From assembly GCF_024139115.2 (NCBI RefSeq), contig NC_085139.1, positions 104,518,158-104,582,157 of the forward strand: a DNA stretch of 64,000 nt, written 5' to 3'. Under the pieces are notes generated by a model. The model saw only the letters and a program-made list of their open reading frames with translations. It did not search any database and was not told where the DNA came from. Below, in pieces: positions 22,756-31,873 of the stretch. This DNA comes from Armigeres subalbatus (Eukaryota; Arthropoda; Insecta; Diptera; Culicidae). Made by a program: the position numbers and the translations under genes. The stretch's first letter is position 1. Each line of letters starts with the position of its first letter.

Positions 22756-23654
22756 TCAGTAACCGTACAAATGTGTCGCAGCGGCCGCCGCCGCCGAGTA
22801 CATTGGCATCAGCATGGCCGCCGGCACCGGAGCCAACCCGTACGTGTACCGCTCCTGAGGCATGTGGGTTTTGGTGTGCTTCTTCAGGTGATCCCGACGG
22901 CCAAACTTCTTTCCGCAAGTTTGACAGGCGTAGGGCCGGATTCCCGTGTGGATTCGCTTGTGCCGGGTCAGCTCTTCGTTACGGGTGAAGGTCTTGCCGC
23001 AGCCGAGGTCGTCACACTTGAACGGACGTTCTCCTGCGAAGATGAAAAAAAGGTTTTTTTTTATTAGAAAACTGTATCAATAACTTGGGGAAGCTTTTTT
23101 AACTTACCAGTGTGAATGCGGATGTGACCTTTCAGTTGGCCATTGTTCGAGAAGGCAACATCGCAATGGGGGCACTTGAACTTTTTCGGTCGCTGTTTGC
23201 GACTGCTGAGCAATTTGGCTTTCGCATCTTCACTGAGCACTCGGAAGTATTCCTGTTCCATTTGTTCGTACGTCAACGGATCGATTGGTAATCCGGAAAA
23301 GTTGAACCCTGGTGGAAGCAAATCAACTCCGAGCTTCTGCTGACTGTAGTAGTAATAATAAGAAGCCAAATCCGCAGGATGTCCAAGGAAAGCGGCTCCC
23401 ATATCCAATTCGGGAGTTTCTGGTAGCGGTAACTTCATAGGGCTGAACGCCGGTGACTTGGGTTCAGAAGACACAGGACTTTCCATATCCAAGCGAGAGC
23501 TAACACTTAGTTCGTAAGGTTCACTTTTAATCATTTCTTCACTGCCACAATCACTGGATTTACTAGGACTTGATCCTAGTTTATTCGCGGCACCATCCCA
23601 AGGTCGGAACAGCCGCGAGTAAGTTTGCGGTGGTGCAATCGTTTTAACAGACAT
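22756..23654 (-). CDS. hkb: Huckebein-type C2H2 zinc-finger transcriptional repressor
   Basis: Two exons, 23654-23108 and 23033-22756, give a 274-residue protein, close to the roughly 300 residues of Drosophila Huckebein. Near the N-terminus FRPW (residues 16-19) is the Groucho-binding motif known from Huckebein. A Ser/Pro/Glu-rich middle and a YYYYY run (about 100) follow. Three C2H2 fingers sit at the C-terminus: C161/C164/H177/H181, C189/C194/H207/H211 (the C-x4-C form of Sp1/EGR-like fingers) and C219/C222/H235/H239, joined by HTGERPF and HTGIRPY linkers. The tail is alanine-rich and ends LYGY. In flies huckebein is a terminal gap gene that acts in the nucleus to limit mesoderm and pattern endoderm; the same role here is inferred. 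The splice restores the linker H-T-G-E-R-P exactly. It is the only host gene recognised in the window. Confidence 0.87.
23034..23107 (-). other. hkb: Intron of the huckebein-type gene
   Basis: On the minus strand the donor is CTG|GTAAGT at 23108/23107 and the acceptor is TTCATCTTCGCAG|GAG at 23034/23033. The 74-bp length is typical for short dipteran introns. It splits the codon for the glycine of the first finger linker, between ACTG and GA. Reading through instead gives 13 unrelated residues and a stop. Confidence 0.9.
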
Positions 23655-23787
23655 GATTTGTAATAATCCACCCTCGAGAAGATCAGTCGAAACGTCAACG
23701 GTTGTTTATGCGCGCACGTTTTCAAAATAAGCAAAACACGATTTCCAAAATCACAGAGCGTTGTTTACTCTTTGCACTCCAACTGCA

Positions 23788-23793
23788 AACTGA
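23788..23793 (-). promoter_or_regulatory. Candidate initiator upstream of the huckebein-type gene
   Basis: TCAGTT on the minus strand matches the arthropod initiator consensus and lies about 135 bp upstream of the ATG, which would give a plausible 5' UTR. No TATA box stands about 30 bp before it, and the downstream element is weak. The match is short and could be chance. Confidence 0.25.
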
Positions 23794-24627
23794 ACATCCC
23801 AGACCTAAAATCAACAAATTTAACACAAAACCAAACAATACAGGCTCTGGAAAACCAGGGGATGCAAGGACCACAAAGACGACCAACATCCTTTAGCTGA
23901 AGGGAAGATTTTTTGTCACTTTCTTGTGGGTTCGTTCTGCGTCTAATTGAAACACGCAAGCATGGGCGGAGAGGCAGGCATGACGGAGGGAAATCAATGT
24001 TTTCGAAAAAATTGGTCGAACCTGCGGAAAGGGAGAACATTAGGCAGAGTGGAAAGATGGAAATGCGAGATAGATGCAGCCAGGAGCAGAAAAAAAGGGA
24101 AAATTGCCTCCTCCCCTTTTTCGGCATTCCTGCTTTGGTACGACGTTCTCCCTATGTTACTGTTCTGCTGGTCAGGAAATGCACGACGAAGCGTACTCGT
24201 GGTGGAGGGAAATCGAGTATGAATATGGAAATGGCGCATGATGTGGTGAATTTGTTGTTGGTTGATAAATATTATTAAAATCGGAGGATAACTTTGGGCA
24301 AATTTATTTTAAAATCGCATATTTTCTTGCATTGCGATGCATGGTGTACCGAAGGGCAGTCATCAAAGGGCGCTTTTTGTTAACGACTTGTGTGATAACA
24401 TGAACTCTGGTAAACTGTAGTTGATTCGGAAATTTGAATCGAATTTCTCTGTTCATTTATTATGCTGATTAATTTGTCTAAATGCAAAATTATAAGTTTC
24501 ATTCGATGCACTCATTAATTATCTATAACTAATTGTTTGAATTTGGCAGCGCTTCAGAGGGTTAAATCGATCAAGTAGCAATAAGCTTCTTTTTAATGGG
24601 CATGTATCATTTACCATCGCTAAAGCC
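23794..24627. other. Upstream flank of the huckebein-type gene
   Basis: No gene is supported. Overlapping ORFs of 81-121 codons on both strands at 23765-24278 lack domains and are mutually antisense. The stretch 23900-24240 is less AT-rich than its neighbours and unique-looking. It is the obvious place for proximal control elements, although I recognise no specific binding sites. Confidence 0.35.
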
Positions 24628-25095
24628 AACTCAATAGGATTTTTTTTTCTTTTTCATTCGTATATTTATTTGGTAGGCACTATGTGTTCTTAACCGCTAC
24701 TGTGCCGTGATCTACTGTGGTACTCTGCTGTACAGAGTCCACACAGAATCTATTTTTATATGTCCATAATTCGTTGTTGTTGTCGTTGCCAGTCCATATC
24801 ATCGTGAGTCCATTGTGTTCATTTGTCCATGTGGTGAATCCAGTGATCGTTGCTTTGTTCGGTTGCCATTAATCGAAGAACGTTGGAGGAATGCCTCCGA
24901 GAAGAACAGTTTTGTCAGTCGTCATCAGGCAGCCGTTTCGGTGAGGCGCGTTCCCCAAAACGCCACCGTACGGACTGCGCTTCTGGCAACTGACAAGGGT
25001 TTGGTGGAGGGGCTGGGAATCGAACCCATGACCATTCGCTTATGAGGCGAACGTGTAGCCAACTACGCTACGGGACCCCCCTAACTCAATAAGAT
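24628..25095 (-). mobile_element. Complete tRNA-derived SINE with target duplications
   Basis: The SINE body spans 25082-24641 on the minus strand. Its head is tRNA-like: A box TAGCGTAGTTGG, anticodon-type arm TTCGC/GCGAA around loop CTCATAA, and B box GGTTCGATTCC. The acceptor arms do not pair, ruling out a functional initiator or elongator tRNA-Met. A body of about 350 bp leads to an A-rich tail at 24641-24655. Direct repeats AACTCAATAGGAT (24628-24640) and AACTCAATAAGAT (25083-25095) flank it. An RNA polymerase III transcript mobilised by a LINE is the established mechanism for such elements. Confidence 0.85.
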
Positions 25096-26031
25096 TATTA
25101 AAACTTAACACGTTGCACTTATTGAGCGATTATAGAAGTGCCTTATCGGTTACATATTCATCTACTGGATATCCGCGGCCACCATAGGACGTCAAAAAAA
25201 AAACAGTTAAATTGTACCTAGTAGCCCCAACGGGCAACGTCTTTTCCGACGTTTATATTGAATCAGATTAAATTATCTTTGATTCAATGAAAATATATAT
25301 TCTGAACTAAGCTGACCAGATAATTTCGATGAAAAAACGAGACATAATTACTTTCAAAATGGGATGTATAAAATTTTGAAAGATTTATTGCAACTTTGAC
25401 GAATTGCGTTTTTTTTGCGGAAATCAATATTTTCAAACTGCAGAAAAAACTAAACCAAACTTTAGTTGTTCGGATATTTTTTTATTTTCTGGAATTTCGA
25501 TTGGAGTTATACAGAAATACTTCTTTATCACAATTTGTTTGTTGGTTTGCCTAACAAATTCATGACAATGTGTTGAGTGTAAGAAAAAATAAGACCGAAA
25601 CAAATATTTTGGTTGGAAAAATAATAAAGCGCTAAACTCAATCAGAAAACTATTTCAGAAAACTGATGGCTAATGCATTTTTATAAATTTATTTTCTATT
25701 CCATAACACCTTTATTACTCATTATTCAAAGTCCAGTAGGACAGAAAAAGGAATAAATATTTATCCCGGTCTAAATAAAGGAAAAATTACAAGTATTTTT
25801 ATCTGAATTCCATTTCCCATGATTTTTTTTTTCAAACTTTATTCTGAAGTACATACTTGGAATGATTCATGAAGAAGGAAACGCTTATCTGTCAAGTTTC
25901 CGGTTCCAAAACAACGAATGGAATTGGTCAATGTTCAATGCTTCCTGAATAAAAACTTTCGAAAAGAACTTAGATTCAAACGCAAATGATAGTAAAAAAA
26001 TCTTGAAGGAATTGTAATAATTTAATAATTT
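25096..26031. other. AT-rich non-coding stretch, no gene seen
   Basis: I find no ORF with support, no clear repeat pair and no recognisable element. The sequence is AT-rich with short A and T runs. Confidence 0.4.
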
Positions 26032-26262
26032 CTCGGGTACTTATTCAAAAGGACGTATGTGATTTTGTAAACAAAGATTCAAACGTCGATTTGCCCAATC
26101 TGATAGCACTCCCACGCAAACCATCACCACAGACAGGTTGGGGAAGCCTTCGGCTACCTGTTTTTGGTGTTGGTTTGAGTGGGAGTGCCATCAGATTGGA
26201 CAAATCGACGTTTGAATCATTGTTTACAAAATCACATACGCCCTTTTGAATAAGTACCCGAG
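26032..26262. mobile_element. Foldback MITE, copy B
   Basis: A 231-bp copy of the element at 3729-3969, with ends CTCGGGTACTTATTCAAAAGG and the complementary right arm CCTTTTGAATAAGTACCCGAG. It lacks the small left-end duplication of copy A, so its arms pair more cleanly. An 87-codon ORF on the minus strand is an artefact of the palindrome. Confidence 0.8.
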
Positions 26263-26302
26263 ATTTGTTGTTCTTATTATCAGAGGAAAAATCGAATAGA
26301 GT

Positions 26303-26597
26303 ACACACTTAAATTATTTTGTAGACCTCGGCAAAATTTTTGCCAAGATTCCAACAGCCGAAATCTCAGAAATATATTTTTTTTGAAATTCGGTACTTCC
26401 TTTACCGATATTTCGTTAATATTTTGCCGAGATTCGGCAAAGTTGATTTTTTGCCGAGATCTCGGTAACGATTACCGATGACTCGGTAAAGTTTACCGAA
26501 ATCTCGGTAAAATTTTTAGCGAAATTCGTAGAAATTATTACCAATATCTTGGCTGTTGGATTCTCGGCAGTCGGTAAACTTAGAACTGTAAGTGTGT
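26303..26597. mobile_element. MITE built from CTCGGTAA/TTACCGAG motifs
   Basis: The termini are ACACACTTA and TAAGTGTGT. The interior contains many inverted copies of a short word (GCCGAGAT, CTCGGTAA, TTACCGA, AATCTCGG) between 26325 and 26580, which allows several alternative hairpins. There is no ORF. It begins about 40 bp after MITE copy B. Confidence 0.65.
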
Positions 26598-26674
26598 AAC
26601 AGACTTAATATTCGATTAAATGAGATTTCAGAGTGTTTAGGCATTAATGAAAAAACGGGATAAATTATGGATTT

Positions 26675-26828
26675 CTCGCTTAACTTTGCAAAAGGACCTA
26701 AGTAACATTTTTTTCATGATTTAATTTGAGTACTGCAATCAAAAGCTTTCATATTGGTCTGTTGATTGCGCTATTCAAATTAATTCAAGAAAAAAAGTCA
26801 CTTAGGACCTTTTGAAAAGTTAAGCGAG
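26675..26828. mobile_element. Foldback unit 1 of a tandem pair
   Basis: The left arm starts CTCGCTTAAC and contains CAAAAGGACCTAAGTAAC. The right arm mirrors it and ends GTTAAGCGAG. Arms of about 60 bp surround a centre near 26745. One right-arm base change (GTCACTTAGGACC) breaks perfect pairing. The second unit follows 63 bp downstream. Confidence 0.75.
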
Positions 26829-26891
26829 ATTTCTTAGATTACGTAGATTAGATTATTGTAGCGGTAGCAATTTCATTTGGTTGGGATTTGG

Positions 26892-27038
26892 CAAACTTTT
26901 CAAAAGGACCTAAGTAACATTTTTTCATGATTTAATTTGAATACTGTAATCAATAGCTTTCATGTTGTTCTGTTGATTGCGCTATTCAAATTAATTAATG
27001 AAAAATGTTACTTAGGTCCTTTTGAAAAGTTAAGCGAG
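26892..27038. mobile_element. Foldback unit 2 of a tandem pair
   Basis: About 90% alike to unit 1 by eye and in the same orientation. Arms AAGGACCTAAGTAACATT and AATGTTACTTAGGTCCTT pair perfectly. Its left terminus lacks a clear CTCGCTTAAC, so it may share or have lost that end. Confidence 0.75.
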
Positions 27039-27228
27039 AAATGCGGATAAATTTCCGTGTTCCTTTTATAAACAAAACATGTCAATCAATTAGGCATTTG
27101 TTGCGGTTTCCTAGAAATCTGACCGATTGAAAAAAAAAACAGCTTTACTTCTTTTATTCATGATGGATCGCTGTTTAATCATTTTCCAATGGCCATAATT
27201 GTGTAGATATGTTCGAAATTATTAGGGA

Positions 27229-27510
27229 CTAGCAAAAGTAACCCAGCTTTGCCCGGGTGTTGCAAATGTCACAATGAACATTTTGCAGCACCGCACTCGA
27301 AATCAATTTCCGTACGTTTGTTTTGTTTTCTTCAACAGCTGACCCAAAATTGTATTCTAATGATTTTTTACATTTCCCAATAAAATTCACCAACTTTTTG
27401 TATATACAAACCTTGCGGGTCCCAAAACGAATCGATTAGGGAAAAAATCTTGCCAATCGGTCAACCCGTTTGTGAGTTAAATCATCCGAAGGAGATCTCA
27501 ACTCATTTTT
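27229..27510 (-). mobile_element. Helitron 3' terminal region, fragment 1
   Basis: On the minus strand the sequence runs through CCCGGGCAAAGCTGGG, a hairpin-forming motif, to CTAG at 27232-27229 followed by T. A hairpin shortly before CTRR, with insertion between A and T, is the Helitron 3' signature. No helicase or Rep coding sequence is present. The 5' boundary is not visible. Confidence 0.6.
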
Positions 27511-27518
27511 ATTATTTA

Positions 27519-27639
27519 CTAGTCGAACCTGCCCGATTTCGCTTGGGTTGTTTTTTTCCTACCAAATTGTCAATCCTGTATTCGATTGCAGCGTCACACT
27601 CTAGATCGATTTCAGTTGGAGTTTGATTTTATATATTTA
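27519..27639 (-). mobile_element. Helitron 3' terminal region, fragment 2
   Basis: A second minus-strand end reads CCCAAGCGAAATCGGG followed by GACTAG and T. It lies about 290 bp upstream of fragment 1 in the same orientation. It is short and abuts the 3' end of the RTE relic, so it is probably truncated. Confidence 0.5.
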
Positions 27640-29958
27640 TCACCAGGCTAAGGCCAGAGTGGCCTGTGCTGAACACAAAAGTCTTCTCCATTCAGCCCAG
27701 TCCATGGCTGCACTTCGCCAACCACGCAGTCTGCGGAGGGTCCGCAAATCGACCTCCACCTGATCGATCCACCTTGCCTGCTGTGCACCTCGCCTTCTTG
27801 TTCCCGTCGGATCGTTGTCGTCTTCCGATTTTCGCGGTGTGAACGATGGATGGTTCTCCCAACAGCTGATGCAACTCGTGGTTCATTCGCCTCCTCCACG
27901 TACCTTCCGCCATCTGCACCCCACTATATATGGTACGCAGCACTTTCCTTTGAAAACTCCAAGTGCGCGTAGGTTCTCCACGAGCATCGTCCAGGTCTCG
28001 TGTCCGTAGAGGACTACCGGTCTAATGAGCGTTTTGTAGATTGTCAGTTTGGTACGGCGGCGAACTCTATTCGATCGGAGCGTCTTGCGGAGTCCAAAGT
28101 AAGTACGATTTCCAGCCACTATGCGTCTCCGAATTTCTCTGCTGGTATCATTTTCGGCAGTAACCAGTGAGCCCAAGTACACAAATTCTTCTACAACCTC
28201 GATTTCGTCACCACCAATGCAAACTCGCGGTGGGTGGCTCACATTGTCTTCTTTTGAGCCTCTTCCTATCATGTACTTTATCTTCGACGTGTTGATGACT
28301 AGTCCGATCCGCTTGGCTTCCCTTTTTAGTCTGATGTAGGCTTCCTCCATCTTCTCAAAGTTACGTGCCATAATATCTATGTTGTCAGCGAAGCCAAATA
28401 GCTAGACGGACTTATTGAAAATTGTACCACTCTTGAAAATCCCTGCTCTTCGTATTATACCTTCCAAAGCGATGTTGAATAGCAGACACGAAAGACCATC
28501 ACCTTGCCGTAACCCTCTGCGGGTTTCGAAGGGACTCAAGAATGCCCCTGAAACTCGAACTACGCACATCACCCGATCCATCGTCGCTTTGATCAACCGT
28601 GTCAGTTTATCCGGAAATCCGTGTTCGTGCATTAGCTGCCATAGCTGGTCGCGATCGATTGTATCATATGCGGCTTTGAAGTCGATAAAAACCGCCTGGT
28701 ACTGCCCCACGAGCTCCCTTGCAATTGGTGCTAGTCGACGGCATAAAATTTGGGAGAGTACCTTGTAGGCGGCGTTCAGCAATGTGATTGCGCGGTAGTT
28801 GCTACAATCCAGCTTATCGCCCTTTTTGTAGATGGGACACACGACACCTTCCATCCACTCCTGCAGCAAAAATTCCTCCTCCCAAATCTTGGTAATGACC
28901 CAGTGCAGCGCTCTAGCCAGTGCCTCACCACCGTGTTTAAATAGCTCTCCTGGTAGTTGGTCAACCCCTGGGGCTTTGTTGTTCTTCAGCAGGCCAATCT
29001 CCTCCTGGGTTTCCTGGAGATCCGGAGCCCGTAAAATTATGGCCTGCGCGCGTTCTCCCAGGTCCATCACCATACCGCCATCTTCGTCTGCCCCATCGCC
29101 ATTCAGGTGTTCTTCGTAGTGCTGCCGCCACCTTTGGATCACCTCACGCTCGTTCGTAAGAAGGTTCCCGTTTATGTACTTACACATATCAGGCTGTGGC
29201 ACGTGGCCATTACGTGAACGGTTTAAGTTCTCATAGAATTCTCTTGTGTTATTAGCGCAGTACAGTTGCTCCGTCTCTTCACGGTCTCGATCTTCCTGCT
29301 GGCGCTTTTTCCTCCGGAAAATCGAGTTTTGTCTGTTCCGCGGCTGTTTATATCGTGCCTCGTTCGCCCTCGTGCGGTGTTGCAGCAATCTCGCCCATGC
29401 TGCATTCTTCTCTTCTACCATCTGCTCACATTCGCCGTCATACCAGTCGTTTCTCTGATCCGGGGGCACCGTGCCAAGTGCAGCGGTTGCGGAGCTACCA
29501 ATGGCGGATCGAATATCTCTCCAGCCATCTTCAAGAGGCGCTGCACCTAGCTGCTCTTCCGTTGGGAGTGCCATTTCCAGCTGCTACGCGTATTCTTGGG
29601 CTAGTCTACCGTCTTGTAGCCGCCCAATGTTAAACCGCGGCGTCCGACTTCGACGCGTGCTGTACACCGTCGAGAGTTTTAAGCGCAGGCATACTGCAAC
29701 GAGGTAGTGGTCGGATTCAATATTCGCACTGCGGTAAGTGCGGACGTTCGTAATGTCGGAGAAGAATTTACCGTTGATTAGAACGTGGTCGATTTGGTTT
29801 TCCGTTTCTTGGTTAGGTGATCTCCATGTGGCCTTGTGGATATTTTTGCGGGGAAAGAAGGTGCTTCGGACTACCATTCCGCGGGAGGCTGCGAAGTTTA
29901 TGCATCGTTGGCCGTTGTCATTCGATACGGTGTGCAGACTATCCGGTCTGATGACCTA
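27640..29958 (-). pseudogene. RTE-clade (JAM-like) retrotransposon, 5'-truncated relic
   Basis: The minus strand starts in the C-terminal half of the endonuclease (SDHYLV-type motif, read as SDHYLVAV near 29700) and continues into reverse transcriptase in one frame. Motifs seen are HYEEHLNG, CPIYKKGDKLDCSNYRAI, FIDFKAAYDTID and FETRRGLRQGDGLSCLLF. Breaks: TAG at 29584-29586, TAG at 28402-28404, and loss of about 30 codons between ARELVGQ and the FIDFKAAYD block near 28710. A frameshift follows near 27940. The catalytic FADD box is FADN (about 28390), so the second aspartate is lost. RTE elements cut target DNA with the endonuclease and prime reverse transcription there; this copy cannot. It is clearly diverged from the RTE copy at 47117-50161. 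Confidence 0.88.
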
Positions 29959-30427
29959 ATTTCTAAAGTAAATTACACTTTCGGAGGCACAAAACACAAC
30001 TCGTTTTCAGTACGCACAAAAATGTTTTCTAGATGTGCCAAAATGAGAGATGAGTCAAGGTGAGAGATAGGGCGGGCATGGTTACAGTTATTTTGGGACT
30101 CTGTCGAGATAAATGTTGGATTTGGAACAGTATTTTCATGCTGATCCAATGCTGATTGAATAAATAATAAAAGTAACAGACTAATAGAACAAATACATTA
30201 GCTAAGATTTTGATTGAATGAAGAAAATTCAAGAAAATTAATAAACTTGCTGTAATATTTAGACAACATGAAAAAGACAATTGTTTAATTTGAGCAGGAG
30301 ACACAGGGTGCTTAGGTTACCGTAGAATTTCAAACAAATCTTGACTTTTATTTATCAGCAAATCATCAACTCTTTAAGATTTTTATGGTTACATTGCGTT
30401 GCATTGCATTGCGAGTATTTTTCAGAC
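29959..30427. other. Non-coding stretch with a TTGCR pentamer run
   Basis: No gene is seen. A short run of TTGCG/TTGCA pentamers at about 30394-30416 resembles the simple-repeat tails of some LINEs and sits directly before the Juan-like element. Confidence 0.4.
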
Positions 30428-30671
30428 CGCATCGTGCTTTCGTGCTATGCGGAAGGAAGTTTTTAATACTACCCGAAGCTATTTTAATTTCAACAGTGCT
30501 TCTCAGCGCTATTTGTACCCACTGATCCCGTTACGATCTTTGCAAGGACCCGTGCCTTCGTTTTACATTGGACCCGTTTGCGGAAGTAAAATTCCGACAA
30601 GTGGTGGTAATCCTGCAGGGACACCGTTCTGGGAAAAAACCTCTTAGAAGGTCACGTCTCCACGCTCAGCA

Positions 30672-31763
30672 ATGTGCATTAATAAAAACAAGAGGAAGGG
30701 GGAGTCTCTGAATTCTCCACTTCCTTCAAAGAAACAAGGTTTCAAGACCGTCCAGCCCAAGCTCGGAAAAAATAGAAGGAAGCTAGAGACTTCAGATATT
30801 CCTTCTAGCTCTAACATTGACATTTTTTTCTCCTATCGAACTGAGCAACCAGTTCGTTTTGATTAATGACGAATTTGAGGAAATCGAATCTACCTCAGGT
30901 GATTCGATTTATACAAAGAAACAACGGATTCCGCCAATGGTGGTATCTGTTGCCGAGTTTTCTGGCTTTCGGAATGAAATCTTGAGTAACCTTCAGGGGA
31001 TCAAGGTTTTATTCTAGATTGCTAGGAAAGGGGACGGCCGCGCTTTGCCAGGATGCTTTGACGATCGCAATCAGTATTTCAGTATTTAACTGAGAAGCGC
31101 CATAAATTCTTTACATACGACAAAACTAAGCGATTGTTCAAAATCGTCTTGAAAGGTCTTCCCAGTGATGATAAATCACTGGATGAGATTAAAATTGAAA
31201 TTTTTCAATTAGTTGGATTTTCACCAGTCCAAGTAATTAAGATGAAAAAGAAATCTCACTCTGGTACTCCACAGAGGGGCATTTCTCAAGAATTTCATTT
31301 AGTTCTTTTTAACAAAAGTGAGCTAAATAATATGAAAAGTTTGGAAAAGGCCTGTATTATGTCCCATGTCCCTGTTACATGGGAACATTTCCGCAGGCCT
31401 GGGGGAAATTTCCTAAACCCTACCCAGTGCCGTAAGTGCCAAAAGTGGGGTCATGGAACCAAACATTGTCACATGGATGCTAAATGCATGATTTGTGGTG
31501 GAACCTCTCATGCCAAGGACGCATGTCCTGTGAGAGAAGATTCCAATAAATTTAAGTGCGCAAATTGTGGGGGCAATCATAAATCCAATTTCTGGGAATG
31601 CCCGTCACGCAAAAAAATTTTGAATTCCCTTGCAAAATTGATGACGGGAAGATCCAATCGGATCCCAGATTCGACGGGTAGAAATTTTTACAAACGCTCA
31701 AAATTTGGTATAAAGTACACACAAAAAATTGTTATCGGACTCCGTTTTAATGGATCCAAATAA
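30672..31763 (+). pseudogene. Juan-like ORF1 (gag-type nucleic-acid-binding protein), frameshifted
   Basis: The ATG at 30672 opens a basic N-terminus (KNKRKGE...). The frame shifts near 30825, shifts back before 31134, and a stop lies at about 31015. The C-terminal half is intact: a region typical of the PRE_C2HC domain of Jockey gags (IVLKGLPSDD onwards, 31140-31390), then three zinc knuckles. These are CRKCQKWGHGTKHC, CMICGGTSHAKDAC and a third of form C-x2-C-x3-H-x6-C (31555-31600). ORF1 proteins bind the element RNA and form the ribonucleoprotein. Its stop codon (31761-31763) overlaps the ORF2 start (31750-31752) by 14 bases, suggesting translational coupling. Confidence 0.85.
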
Positions 31764-31873
31764 TTGTGTGAAAGTTCTAAATTGGAATGCCCGCTCTCTA
31801 AAGGGTAAGGAAGATGAATTATTCAACTTGATATCAGTTTATAATGTGCATATTGCCGTTATAACTGAAACAT

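Noticed and set aside
24999..25076. tRNA-Met gene (CAT anticodon)
   Set aside because: The acceptor stem does not pair, and an A-tailed body with target duplications follows; it is a SINE head.
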